DNA of 48,626 nucleotides, from positions 1-48,626 of the forward strand of contig DATNIE010000009.1 of assembly GCA_035604595.1 (NCBI GenBank), written 5' to 3'. Shown here in pieces: positions 15,256 to 25,240 of the stretch (positions are counted from its first letter, which is position 1; each line of letters begins with the position of its first letter). Source of the stretch: CAIKZZ01 sp035604595 (lineage in GTDB: Bacteria; Pseudomonadota; Gammaproteobacteria; Steroidobacterales; Steroidobacteraceae). A model generated the notes under the pieces. It saw only the letters and a program-made list of their open reading frames with translations, did no database searches and was not told the origin of the DNA. The translations under genes were made by a program, and so were the position numbers.

Positions 15256-15996
15256 TCAGACGGGTCCTAGTTCCCGGAGCCAGGCGGCATTGCGCTCGCG
15301 CACGAGCACCTCGCCGCGAACGCGAATGCAGACCAGCGCCGCGTACAGGAGCGTGAATCCGCCGAGGCACATCAGCAGCGGAATCAGCATCGACGGAGGC
15401 ATCGCCGGGCCGCCCTTGCGCAGCACCGTCGAGCCCTGGTGCAGCGAGTTCCACCAGTACACCGAGAAGTGAATGATCGGCACGTTGACGACGCCAACTA
15501 TCGCGAGCACGGCGCTCGCGCGGTCGGCGCGCTGCAGGTCGTCGAAGGCCGAGCGCAGCGCCATGTAGCCGAGGTACAGGAAAAACAGGATCAGCTGCGA
15601 GGTCAGGCGCGCATCCCACTCCCACCACGTGCCCCACATCGGGCGACCCCACAGCGAGCCGGTGGCAAGGCACAACAGCGCGAACGATGCGCCGATCGGC
15701 GCGGTTGCGGCCGCCAGCGCGTGCGCGAGCTTGATGCGCCACACGAGACCCACCGCGGCCGCCGCCGCCATCGTCGTGTAGCACATCAATGACAACCATG
15801 CGGCCGGAGCGTGCACGTACACGATGCGAAACGCATCGCCCTGCTGGTAGTCGGCGGGGGCCCGGACGAGGCCGCCGTAGATGCCGCCGACGATCAGCAG
15901 CGCCGCCGGGATCGCGAACCACGGGATCAGCCTGCCGGCGATCCGGTAGAAGTGCGGCGGTGAGGACAGCTTGTGAAACCAGGTCCAGGTGGCCAC
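15256..15996 (-). CDS. ccmC: Heme exporter protein CcmC
   Basis: CcmC presents periplasmic heme to CcmE. This 246-residue protein has six membrane helices, the tryptophan-rich motif WGRPMWGTWWEWD at 116-128 and the flanking histidines (H62 in YVHAPAAW and one in IIHFSVYWW) that bind heme. ccmB ends six bases upstream. Confidence 0.95.
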   Translation of the reverse strand: MATWTWFHKLSSPPHFYRIAGRLIPWFAIPAALLIVGGIYGGLVRAPADYQQGDAFRIVYVHAPAAWLSLMCYTTMAAAAAVGLVWRIKLAHALAAATAPIGASFALLCLATGSLWGRPMWGTWWEWDARLTSQLILFFLYLGYMALRSAFDDLQRADRASAVLAIVGVVNVPIIHFSVYWWNSLHQGSTVLRKGGPAMPPSMLIPLLMCLGGFTLLYAALVCIRVRGEVLVRERNAAWLRELGPV

Positions 15997-16002
15997 GATC
16001 CG

Positions 16003-16692
16003 TTACTCCAGGCTGATCCGAACGGCCGCGGCGGCGGCCAGCGGCGAGAGCGTCACGGCGAGAATCAGCATCGCCGCGAGCAGCAGCAGGGGCCCCGTGG
16101 CGGTCTCGCCGCGCATCGCGAGGTCCGTCGCGCGCGCCCCGAAGATCAGCACCGGCATCGCGAGCGGCAGCACCAGCAGCGACAGCAGCACGCTGCCGCG
16201 CCGCGAGCCGAGCGTGAGCGCAGCGCCGACCGCGCCGAGGAAGCTCAACACGCCCGTACCCAGCAGCAGCGCCGTCATCAGCACTCCGATCGAGCCTCCC
16301 GGCGCCGCCAGTGCCTCCGCGACGAGCGGCGCGGCCACCACCAGCGGCACGCCGCTGAGACACCAGTGCGCCAGCGTCTTGGCGAGCAGCAGCCAGCCGA
16401 GCGGCTGGCCGGACAGCGTCAGTTGCTCGAGCGTGCCGTCCTCGAGGTCGGCGCGGAATAGCGAGTCGAGCGCCAGCATCGAGGATAGCAGCGCCGCCAC
16501 CCACACGACACCGGGCGCGATGCTCCGCAGCAGCGACGGCTCCGGACTCAGGGCCAGCGGAAACAGCGACGCGACCATCACGAAGAACACGACCGGGTGC
16601 GTGACCTGCTCCCAGCGGCGGAATGCGAGCCGCACGTCGCGCTCGAACACGAGCCACGCCGCCCGCCCAAGCCCGGTCGAGAGGCCGGTCAT
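16003..16692 (-). CDS. ccmB: Heme exporter protein CcmB
   Basis: CcmB is the membrane subunit of the CcmAB ATPase that drives release of heme-loaded CcmE. This 229-residue protein has six hydrophobic helices and the FERDVRLAFRR N-terminal signature of the family. Its ATG overlaps the ccmA stop (ATGA). Confidence 0.95.
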   Translation of the reverse strand: MTGLSTGLGRAAWLVFERDVRLAFRRWEQVTHPVVFFVMVASLFPLALSPEPSLLRSIAPGVVWVAALLSSMLALDSLFRADLEDGTLEQLTLSGQPLGWLLLAKTLAHWCLSGVPLVVAAPLVAEALAAPGGSIGVLMTALLLGTGVLSFLGAVGAALTLGSRRGSVLLSLLVLPLAMPVLIFGARATDLAMRGETATGPLLLLAAMLILAVTLSPLAAAAAVRISLE

Positions 16693-17321
16693 GCAAGCTC
16701 GAGGCGCCTGAGCGCCGTGCCGGGCAGGTCGATCTCGGCGTGGGCCGTCAGGATCACGATCCCGCCGTCGGCCACGTGTCTGGCGACAATCGCGGACAGG
16801 TCGCGAACGCCGGTCCAGTCGAGATTGGTGAACGGCTCATCGAGCAGCCACAGCCGCGCCCGGGCGAGCAGCACGCGGGCCATGGCGACGCGACGGCGTT
16901 GTCCCGCCGACAGCACCCGCACCGGCAGGTGGCTCTGGTCTGTCACCTCGAGCCGCTCGAGCACGGCGGCGATGGCCTCGGTGCCGGTCGGGTGCCGGAG
17001 GCGCGTCGCGTACTGAAGGTTCTCGAGCGGGGTCAGGTCCGCCTTGAGGGCGTTTTCGTGGCCGAGGTAGGCGAGCTCCGCCGCGTAGCCGTCGCGGTCA
17101 TCGGTGATCGCACGGCCGTTCCAGACGAGCCGCCCCTCCTCCGGCCACAGGAACCCGGCCAGGGTCCTCAGCAGCGAGGTCTTGCCGCAGCCGTTCGGGC
17201 CGCGCACGTGCAGCGACTCCCCGGCCCCCGCCCGGAACGACAGCCCCCGCAGGACGTGGCGGGTGCCGCGCCACAGATGCAGGTTTTCCGCCTCGAGGGC
17301 TGCGTCCGCGGTGTCGGCCAC
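16689..17321 (-). CDS. ccmA: Heme exporter ATP-binding protein CcmA
   Basis: CcmA is the ABC ATPase of the heme-release complex. This 210-residue protein has Walker A GPNGCGKTS (41-49), the signature LSAGQRRRVAMARVLL (from 137) and Walker B LWLLDEP (157-163). The start is GTG at 17321. It opens a nine-gene ccmABCDEFGHI run with mostly four-base overlaps. The 99 bp upstream contain TATAGT on the minus strand (17359-17354) but no good -35 box. Confidence 0.95.
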   Translation of the reverse strand: MADTADAALEAENLHLWRGTRHVLRGLSFRAGAGESLHVRGPNGCGKTSLLRTLAGFLWPEEGRLVWNGRAITDDRDGYAAELAYLGHENALKADLTPLENLQYATRLRHPTGTEAIAAVLERLEVTDQSHLPVRVLSAGQRRRVAMARVLLARARLWLLDEPFTNLDWTGVRDLSAIVARHVADGGIVILTAHAEIDLPGTALRRLELA

Positions 17322-17420
17322 GATGGATTAAACCCTTGAAAAAAAGAGGCCGGACTATATCAGCAAGCACCGCCCCATCTCCGGCGGTTTGCCGCAGCCG
17401 ATTTCGGCGGTGCGAGCCCC

Positions 17421-17849
17421 TCAGCTGCGGATGAACCGCTCGAGGTCCTCGATCGTATGGCGCTGATCGTCGATCACGGCCTTGACGAGGTCGCCGATCG
17501 AGAGCACCCCGAGCACCCGGTCGTTCTCGACGACCGGCAGGTGCCGGATGCGCCGGTCCGTCATCATCTCCAGACACGTGTTGACCGAGGCGGCGCGCGT
17601 GACCGTCGTGACCGGAGAGCTCATGATCTGCGAGACGGGCGTGTCGGCCGAGGATCGCCCGAGCAAGATGACTTTGCGGGCGTAGTCGCGCTCCGACAAA
17701 ATCCCGACGAGCGTCTGGCCCTTCAGCACGAGCAGTGCGCCGACGTGCTTCTCCGCCATCAGCCGAAGTGCGTTCAGGACCGGGTCGTCCGGCCCGATCC
17801 CGTACATCTCCGGCCCCTTCTCCTTCAGTATCTGCTCGATCGTGCGCAT
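17421..17849 (-). CDS. CBS-domain pair protein
   Basis: This 142-residue soluble protein consists of two CBS domains, at about residues 2-60 and 70-130 (VLNALRLMAEKHVGALLVL, SERDYARKV, RIRHLPVVE, VLGVLSIGDLV). CBS pairs bind adenosyl nucleotides such as AMP or ATP and often act as energy sensors; stand-alone versions mostly lack an assigned partner. The ATG at 17849 follows a GAGGGGGG stretch. It lies 99 bp upstream of ccmA in the same direction and could be co-transcribed. Confidence 0.88.
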   Translation of the reverse strand: MRTIEQILKEKGPEMYGIGPDDPVLNALRLMAEKHVGALLVLKGQTLVGILSERDYARKVILLGRSSADTPVSQIMSSPVTTVTRAASVNTCLEMMTDRRIRHLPVVENDRVLGVLSIGDLVKAVIDDQRHTIEDLERFIRS

Positions 17850-18191
17850 GATGCCCCCCTCGCCCACCGCAGCACAGTCGCTGGCCGCGCATCATGGCCC
17901 GGGTTCGCACCGTCCCGGTCGCCTCGGCCTCGAGCCACGCCCGCCCCCTGATTGTGCACCTCCGCGGGGCGGACGACGAGACGCGCCGGGGAAGGACAGT
18001 GGGCCGGTGAGTACCGCACTCGCCGGGGTCGGTCGACCCCGCCGGCAGCGGGTATTCCGGTCTTGATGGAGCGCACCGGAGCCTCAGCAGGGCGCGGGGT
18101 TCGCGGGCGTGTCGGACCACCGGTGCCGCGTGATTGCCACGCGCAGTCCCGGCGACGCACCGCGCCCTTCCCAGTCGCGTCCCCTGGTGTG
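17850..18191. other. Intergenic region with a GC-rich inverted repeat
   Basis: No gene is visible here. The stretch contains the 8-bp inverted repeat CGGGGTCG-GT-CGACCCCG at 18024-18041 between the tRNA-Leu gene and the CBS gene. It has no T-run after it, so it is not a standard terminator. Confidence 0.35.
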
Positions 18192-18273
18192 TGCGCGCGG
18201 GGGGACTCGAACCCCCACGCCTTGCGGCCGCGGATTTTAAGTCCGCTACGTCTGCCAATTCCGCCACGCGCGC
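18192..18273 (-). tRNA. tRNA-Leu (anticodon UAA)
   Basis: The minus strand folds into a class II tRNA with acceptor arms GCGCGCG/CGCGCGC, the D-arm segment GGAATTGGCAGACG, an anticodon loop CTTAAAA with UAA, an extra variable arm and a TTCGAGT T-loop. The CCA end is not encoded directly after the discriminator base. It corresponds to leuZ at the end of the E. coli glyW-cysT-leuZ cluster. Confidence 0.95.
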
Positions 18274-18352
18274 GGCTCCCGGAGCCTAGCATGAGGCTCA
18301 GAGCAGTCACGAGCGCCTGGGTGGCCCGCGCCCTGCGGGCGGCCACGTCGCG

Positions 18353-18637
18353 CTAGTTCGCCTTGGCGCTCGACAGGTACGCGGACACGTTCGCGATCTC
18401 GGCATCGCTCAGCGTCAGCTTCTTCTTGTGCTTCTTCTCGCCCGCGACGATGGCTTTCAGCGTCTTCTCGAGATCGGCCGCTGGTTTACCGGCGTTGTCC
18501 TTGAGCTCGTGGCAATCGGCGCAGACCTTGTCAAACAGCTGCTTGCCGGCGGCGGTGTCGGCCGCGCGCGCGGGCAGGCTCGCAGCGAGCACGGCGAGCG
18601 AGGCGGCCGCTGCGAGGATAATCGGGGTGTTCCTCAT
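18353..18637 (-). CDS. Small periplasmic class I c-type cytochrome without an axial Met
   Basis: This 94-residue precursor has a signal peptide cleaved after PARA (about residue 25) and one heme site CADCH (39-43). The mature protein contains no methionine, so the usual Met sixth ligand is missing; H70 in EKKHKKK is the only obvious substitute. It lies 192 bp downstream of the quinohemoprotein dehydrogenase on the same strand and may accept its electrons. Heme would be inserted by the Ccm system encoded nearby. The ATG at 18637 starts the signal peptide. Confidence 0.85.
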   Translation of the reverse strand: MRNTPIILAAAASLAVLAASLPARAADTAAGKQLFDKVCADCHELKDNAGKPAADLEKTLKAIVAGEKKHKKKLTLSDAEIANVSAYLSSAKAN

Positions 18638-18829
18638 GGATAGGGCTCCTGGTGGCTGAACAGGTGTCGGGCGGGTGCGCCGCGCATTGGTCAAAGCCTA
18701 GTGGCAGCGGCGCTCGGTGAGTATCCGAAGATCCCGCAGTCTGCCGGAGCCGGGTCGCTGCCACCCGCGCTCCCGGGCGAGCGCCTGCTGTCCTGCGTCC
18801 GCGCCGCGCGATCGGCGCACGGTGGGGGA

Positions 18830-21019
18830 TCAGTGGGCGGCCTGTGCTGCATAGGCCTTCCACGCCTCATCGACGATGTAGGCGTGGATCGCCTGCGCAT
18901 CGGCTCGCGACAGTACGTCATCCCACCGGCCCATCCCGCCCGGCCGTAGCACGCCCTCGAGCACGATGTCGTAGAAAATCTGGTGCTTCTCCGGTGTCAG
19001 GCGCCGCAGGTCCGGGAGAATGCCGCGACCGAGCTCGTGACAGCGCCCGCAGAACCGGTTGTACAGCACCTCTCCCGCGGCGATCCGGGAGGTCGGCCCT
19101 TCGCGGGGCGGAGGCTGCGGAAAGGCCTGCTCGTGCAGTTCGGGTGGCAGCGGGACAGCGCCACCGTCGAGCTTGAGCGCGATGATCCTGCCCTCATTGT
19201 CATACCGGTACGCAGCCGACTGCGTCGGCAGCGGGTAATTCACCGCATTGCCTCCGTACCCGGCCATGACGACGACGTACTGGACGCCGCCGACGCGGTA
19301 GGTCGCAGGCGCCGCCATCACGCCGGTGCCGAGCGCGACGGTTGCCAGATGCGTCCCGGTCGCCGCGTTGTAGACGTTGAGGCTGCCGGCCGCATCGCCC
19401 TGGAACACGAGCCCACCGCCCGTCGACAGGACGCCGCCGTCCCAGCTGGTGACGGTCGGGACCTCCCATGCGAGCTTCTGGCGGACCGGATCCCAGGCGC
19501 GCAGCAACCCGCGGCTTGTCGCGGGCGGTAGCCCGCGATCCAGCTGTTCGATCGGGGGCAGCGGGCCATACAGGCTCCTGAGCGCCTTGCGGTCGTAGCT
19601 CTCGGGTACGAACGTGGGAACGGTAAACCATCCCTCGATCAGGCCCGCGCGCTGCCTGGCGGAGTCCATGAACACCATCGGCCATTCCATGGTGGGGATG
19701 TACGTCAGACGGGTCTCGGGGTTATAGGACATCGGCTGCCAGCTGTGGGCGCCGGACATGCCCGGAAAGATGAGCCTCTGCTCCTTGATGTAGTCGGCGG
19801 CCGGATTCGGGATTGGACGGCCCGTCTTCGGATCGATGCCCTTCGTCCAGTTCACGAACGCAAAGTTGTTCGCCGACAGCAATTTGCCCGTGGCCCGGTC
19901 GAGGACGTAGTAGTAGCCGTTCTTCGAGGCCTGCATCAGCACCTTGCGTGGCCCGTCGCCGACATCGAGCTCGGCAAGGATCATCTTCTGCGTGTTGTCA
20001 TAGTCCCAGCGGTCGCCCGGTGTCGCCTGGTAGTACCACGCGAGCTGTCCGGACTCGGCGTGTATCGCGACGACCGATGCGGTGTACAGGTCATCCCCAC
20101 CCGTCTGGCCGCCCTCCTTGATGTTGTAGGGAGCACTATTGGCGGTGCCGATGTAGAGCAGCTTCAGCTCTGGGTCGTAGCTGATTCCGTCCCACGCCGT
20201 CCCGCCGCTGCCCGCCTCCCAGCGGTGGCGCGGGTCCCAGGTCTTCACCGCCTCGACCAGATGCGGCTGGTCCTGTGGTCCTTCCCGCGGGTCGTGGGGC
20301 ACGGTGTAGAAGCGCCAGCGGAACGCCCCGGTCTGTAGGTCGTAGGCGGCGACATAGCCGCGCACGCCGGCGAAGTCTGCCCCGGCGCTGCCGACGATGA
20401 CGACATCGCCCGCGACGACGGGTGTCGCCGACACCGTGATCGGCGTCTTGGGACCCCGCGCCGGGAGCGTATCGACTTTCCACAGGCGCTTGCCGGTGGC
20501 AGCCTCAATCGCGTGCAGGTAGCCATCGAGCGCACCGACATACACGCGTCCGCGCCACACGGCGACTCCGCGATTGATCGCGTCGCAGCACGCGTACCGG
20601 CCCCACTGTCCGTCGACCTCGGGGTCATACGTCCACAGTTCCCGGCCCGTCGCTGCCTCGAGCGCATAGACCCGCCCGAAATTGCCGCTCGTGTACAGGG
20701 CGCCATCGACGACCACCGGAGTTGCCTCGAGTCCGCGCCGCGTCCCGAGCCGGTACTGCCACGCGAAGCCGAGGCGCCCAACGTTGCCGGCATTGATGTC
20801 GGCGAGCGGGCTGTAATACGTCCCGCCGGCATCGCGGCCCGTCATCAGCCACTGGTCTGGCTCCGTCGCGGCGTGCGCGAGTCGTGCCGAATCAACCATG
20901 CCGGGCTGTGGCGTTGCGGCCGGCGCGGTCGCGGGCGGCGAGCGTCCCGGGTGGCAGGCGGACATGCTCGCGGCCAGTGCGAACCCCGACAGCAGACTCA
21001 GCGCAGTGGTTCTCATCAT
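18830..21019 (-). CDS. PQQ-dependent quinohemoprotein alcohol dehydrogenase, lanthanide-type signature
   Basis: This type II quinohemoprotein oxidises alcohols or aldehydes in the periplasm, passing electrons from PQQ to its own heme. It has 729 residues: a signal peptide with a possible lipobox (MSAC22), an eight-bladed propeller with tryptophan-docking repeats, the vicinal disulfide C144-C145, and a C-terminal cytochrome domain with CGRCH (657-661) and Met696. The active site reads GDRWDYDNTQ: D339 is catalytic, and the extra Asp at 341 is the residue that marks lanthanide-using PQQ enzymes; calcium enzymes have a small residue or Thr there. The substrate is unknown. No PQQ synthesis genes are in the window. 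Confidence 0.92.
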   Translation of the reverse strand: MMRTTALSLLSGFALAASMSACHPGRSPPATAPAATPQPGMVDSARLAHAATEPDQWLMTGRDAGGTYYSPLADINAGNVGRLGFAWQYRLGTRRGLEATPVVVDGALYTSGNFGRVYALEAATGRELWTYDPEVDGQWGRYACCDAINRGVAVWRGRVYVGALDGYLHAIEAATGKRLWKVDTLPARGPKTPITVSATPVVAGDVVIVGSAGADFAGVRGYVAAYDLQTGAFRWRFYTVPHDPREGPQDQPHLVEAVKTWDPRHRWEAGSGGTAWDGISYDPELKLLYIGTANSAPYNIKEGGQTGGDDLYTASVVAIHAESGQLAWYYQATPGDRWDYDNTQKMILAELDVGDGPRKVLMQASKNGYYYVLDRATGKLLSANNFAFVNWTKGIDPKTGRPIPNPAADYIKEQRLIFPGMSGAHSWQPMSYNPETRLTYIPTMEWPMVFMDSARQRAGLIEGWFTVPTFVPESYDRKALRSLYGPLPPIEQLDRGLPPATSRGLLRAWDPVRQKLAWEVPTVTSWDGGVLSTGGGLVFQGDAAGSLNVYNAATGTHLATVALGTGVMAAPATYRVGGVQYVVVMAGYGGNAVNYPLPTQSAAYRYDNEGRIIALKLDGGAVPLPPELHEQAFPQPPPREGPTSRIAAGEVLYNRFCGRCHELGRGILPDLRRLTPEKHQIFYDIVLEGVLRPGGMGRWDDVLSRADAQAIHAYIVDEAWKAYAAQAAH

Positions 21020-21179
21020 CGACGCCGTCCGGGGTTATTCACGGGGTGCGCAGCGCATGGGCCGGAATCGACGGTCGCCGGTGGCTCGGTCAGTCACGCG
21101 GCTCGTCGATCCGCCAGTCTGTGTGTGCTTCGCGCGTGACCGTTCGAGTTGTCGGGCGCACCACGCTGCCCGCGGGGCT

Positions 21180-21253
21180 TGGAGGCGTCGGCCGGAATCG
21201 AACCGGCGTACGCGGATTTGCAGTCCGCTGCGTGACCACTCCGCCACGACGCC
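21180..21253 (-). tRNA. tRNA-Cys (anticodon GCA)
   Basis: The minus strand folds into a cloverleaf with acceptor arms GGCGTCG/CGACGCC, anticodon loop CTGCAAA (GCA) and T-loop TTCGATT, and encodes the CCA end. It follows tRNA-Gly by ten bases, like glyW-cysT in E. coli. Confidence 0.97.
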
Positions 21254-21263
21254 GGGAAACATT

Positions 21264-21339
21264 TGGAGCGGGAAACGAGGCTCGAACTCGCGACCTCAAC
21301 CTTGGCAAGGTTGCGCTCTACCAACTGAGCTATTCCCGC
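21264..21339 (-). tRNA. tRNA-Gly (anticodon GCC)
   Basis: The minus strand folds into a 76-nt tRNA with acceptor arm GCGGGAA, D-arm AGCTCAGTTGGTAGAGC, anticodon stem CAACC/GGTTG with GCC, T-loop TTCGAGC and an encoded CCA. It lies 53 bp after pgsA. Confidence 0.97.
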
Positions 21340-21392
21340 CCGCGGCGAACCGGGAATTCTAAAGGGCGGCGGCGCCCTGTCAAGGACGGCCC

Positions 21393-21965
21393 TCAGGGCA
21401 CGCGCCGGCGACTGAGTTCCGGCCACGCTGCCTGCAGATACAGCACCATCGACCACAGCGTCAGCACCGCGGCGATGACCGTGAGCGCAAGCCCCAGACG
21501 ATAGATCGGCAGGCCCCACAGGTCCTCGTAGAACAGCATCATTGACAGGCCGACGATCTGCGCGATCGTCTTGAACTTGCCGAGCGCGCTGACCGCGACC
21601 TTGCGGCGCGCGCCGATCTCCGCCATCCACTCGCGCAGTGCCGAGATCGCGATCTCGCGGCCGATGATGACGGCCGCGGTCAGCGTCACGTACCAGACGG
21701 GATTGCGCGAGACGATCAGCACGAGCGCGGTCGCGACGATCAGCTTGTCGGCGACCGGGTCGAGAAACTCGCCCAGCGGCGATTCCTGGCCGGTGCGCCG
21801 CGCGATGTAGCCGTCGAGCGTGTCGGTGATGCCGGCGACGGCGAACAGCAGACCCGCCGCGACGTCGCCCCAGCCGAACGGCAGGTAGAACAGCCCGACG
21901 ATGACCGGGATCAGCACGATCCGCAGCCCGGTCAGCAGGTTCGGAATCGTGTAGCGGCTCGTCAC
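21393..21965 (-). CDS. pgsA: CDP-diacylglycerol--glycerol-3-phosphate 3-phosphatidyltransferase
   Basis: PgsA makes phosphatidylglycerol phosphate, the committed step to phosphatidylglycerol and cardiolipin. This 190-residue membrane protein shows the full CDP-alcohol transferase motif: D51-G52, A55-R56, G65, D69 and D73 (DGYIARRTGQESPLGEFLDP region). The length matches the family. It follows uvrC by three bases and precedes tRNA-Gly and tRNA-Cys, the conserved gammaproteobacterial order. Confidence 0.96.
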   Translation of the reverse strand: MTSRYTIPNLLTGLRIVLIPVIVGLFYLPFGWGDVAAGLLFAVAGITDTLDGYIARRTGQESPLGEFLDPVADKLIVATALVLIVSRNPVWYVTLTAAVIIGREIAISALREWMAEIGARRKVAVSALGKFKTIAQIVGLSMMLFYEDLWGLPIYRLGLALTVIAAVLTLWSMVLYLQAAWPELSRRRVP

Positions 21966-21968
21966 GCG

Positions 21969-23891
21969 TCAGCCACCCGGGTGCAGGCGTTCATAGATGG
22001 CTTCCGCGAGCCGGTGGCCGATCCCGCGGACCCGCGCGAGGTCCTCGACGCCCGCGCCAAGCACACCGTGCAGGCCGCCGAACTGCTTCAGCAACTCGCG
22101 CCGGCGACCCGGCCCGAGCCCCGCGACGTCCTCGAGTATCGATCCCTGGCGCGCCTTGGCGCGCCGTGCCCGATGCCCCGCGATCGCGAAGCGATGTGCC
22201 TCGTCGCGCACGCGCTGAATGAGATGCAGCGCGCGCGAGTCGGCTGGAAGTATAAGTGGCGCATCGGCGCCCAACAAGAAAAGACGTTCCTGGCCGACCC
22301 GCCGATCGGCGCCCTTGGCAACGCCCACGACTGCCGGCACGCCGACCTCGAGCGTCGCCAGCACCCCACGCGCCTCGGCGAGCTGGCCGGGCCCGCCGTC
22401 GATCAAGAGCACGTCGGGCACCGGCGCCTCACCCGCCTTGACGCGCCGGTAGCGGCGCTCGAGGGCCTGGCGCAGCGCACCGTAGTCGTCGCCGGGCGCG
22501 AGGCCCTCGATGTTGAAGCGGCGGTAGTCCGCCTTGATCGGCCCGTCGCTGCCGAACACGACGCACGCAGCGACCGTTGCCTCGCCACGCGTGTGGCTGA
22601 CGTCGAAACACTCGAGTCGCCGCGGGACGGTGGCGAGGCCGAGCGCGTGTCCGAGCGCGGCGAGCTGCTCGGCGATGCCGGCCGTGGTCGCGATCCGCAT
22701 CTTGAGCGCCTCGGTCGCGTTGTCGCGCGTCATGTCGAGCCAGCGCGCCTTGAGCCCGCGCTCGGCACGCTTGAGCACCACGCGGTGGCCGGCGCGCTCG
22801 CTGAGCGCGGCGGCGAGCACGTCGGCGTCAGCGACGTCCGCCTCGAGCACGATCTCCTCGGGCGCCGGATGCGTCAGGTAGTGCTGGGCGAGGAACGCCG
22901 CGACCACATCCTCCCGCTCGGCGAACGGCGCGCGCGCGAAGTAGGTCGTCGTGCCGAGATTCTGGCCGCCGCGCACGAACATGAGCCCGATGCAGTACTC
23001 GCCCGGGCCCGCCACGACTGCGACCGCGTCGCACTCGAGCTCGACCCCGGCGGTGACGATCTGTTTCGCCTGGATGCTCTTCAGCGCCGCGAGCTGGTCG
23101 CGCAGCGCAGCGGCCTTCTCGAATGCTAGCGCCGCCGCCGCCGCATCCATCCGCGCGGCGAGGTCGGTCGCGACCTCGTCGTTGCGGCCGTCGAGGACGC
23201 GCACCGCGGCGCTCACGTCGGCCGCGTAGTCGGCGCGGCTGACGAGCCCGACGCACGGGGCCGAGCAGCGCTGGATCTGGTACTGCAGGCACGGCCGCGT
23301 GCGGTTCGCGAAGTCGCTGTCCTCGCACTGCCGGAGCCGGAAGATCTTTTGCAGCTGCAGCAGCGTTTCGCGGACCGCGACCGTGCTGGGATAGGGCCCG
23401 AAGAACCGCCCGGGCAGTCTGCGGCTGCCGCGGTAGAAGCTCAGGCGCGGGAACTCCTGGTGCGTCGTCAGGTACAGGAATGGAAAGCTCTTGTCGTCCC
23501 GGAGCAGGATGTTGTAGCGCGGCTTCAGCTTCTTGATCAGGTTGAACTCGAGGAGCAGCGCCTCCGTGTCCGAGTTCGTCACCGTGACCTCGATCGCCGC
23601 GACCTGCTGGACGAGCGCCAGCACCTTGGGCTGCACGAGGTCGGCGCGGAAGTAGCTCGCGACGCGCGCCTTGAGATTGCGCGCCTTGCCGACGTAGATC
23701 ACGCGGCCGGTCGCGTCCTGCATCCGGTAGACGCCGGGCCGCGTCGGGAGCGAGGCGACGAAAGCCTTCGGGTCGAACGGCGGCGGCGCGGGCCCGGTCA
23801 CGCTGTCGGCGAGCGCGCCAGCCCCTGCCGCCGGCGGGGGTGCGCCGGCAGCCGCAGAGTCCGGGGCGGGCGGAAGGTCGGGTGGCGGCAT
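21969..23891 (-). CDS. uvrC: Excinuclease ABC subunit C
   Basis: UvrC makes both incisions in nucleotide excision repair. This 640-residue protein has a GIY-YIG domain (RPGVYRMQDATGRVIYVGKA, about 51-70), a cysteine cluster (CLQYQIQRCSAPC), a UVR motif, an RNase H-like C-terminal nuclease and helix-hairpin-helix motifs near the end. The first 40 or so residues are a Pro/Ala-rich extension not usual in the family; an in-frame GTG at 23801 is an alternative start. It is followed by pgsA, and aceA ends 44 bp upstream. Confidence 0.95.
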   Translation of the reverse strand: MPPPDLPPAPDSAAAGAPPPAAGAGALADSVTGPAPPPFDPKAFVASLPTRPGVYRMQDATGRVIYVGKARNLKARVASYFRADLVQPKVLALVQQVAAIEVTVTNSDTEALLLEFNLIKKLKPRYNILLRDDKSFPFLYLTTHQEFPRLSFYRGSRRLPGRFFGPYPSTVAVRETLLQLQKIFRLRQCEDSDFANRTRPCLQYQIQRCSAPCVGLVSRADYAADVSAAVRVLDGRNDEVATDLAARMDAAAAALAFEKAAALRDQLAALKSIQAKQIVTAGVELECDAVAVVAGPGEYCIGLMFVRGGQNLGTTTYFARAPFAEREDVVAAFLAQHYLTHPAPEEIVLEADVADADVLAAALSERAGHRVVLKRAERGLKARWLDMTRDNATEALKMRIATTAGIAEQLAALGHALGLATVPRRLECFDVSHTRGEATVAACVVFGSDGPIKADYRRFNIEGLAPGDDYGALRQALERRYRRVKAGEAPVPDVLLIDGGPGQLAEARGVLATLEVGVPAVVGVAKGADRRVGQERLFLLGADAPLILPADSRALHLIQRVRDEAHRFAIAGHRARRAKARQGSILEDVAGLGPGRRRELLKQFGGLHGVLGAGVEDLARVRGIGHRLAEAIYERLHPGG

Positions 23892-23935
23892 CGGCAGCTA
23901 TGTTCCGGTCGCCGCCACCCGCGGCGCAAGTCCGG

Positions 23936-25222
<1,287 letters not shown>

Positions 25223-25240
25223 CGCGGTTCTCCAGGTGCG

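Noticed and set aside
15245..16696. A 483-codon minus-strand open frame rich in Arg and Ala
   Set aside because: It is an out-of-frame reading of ccmC and ccmB, which have clear motifs in their own frames.
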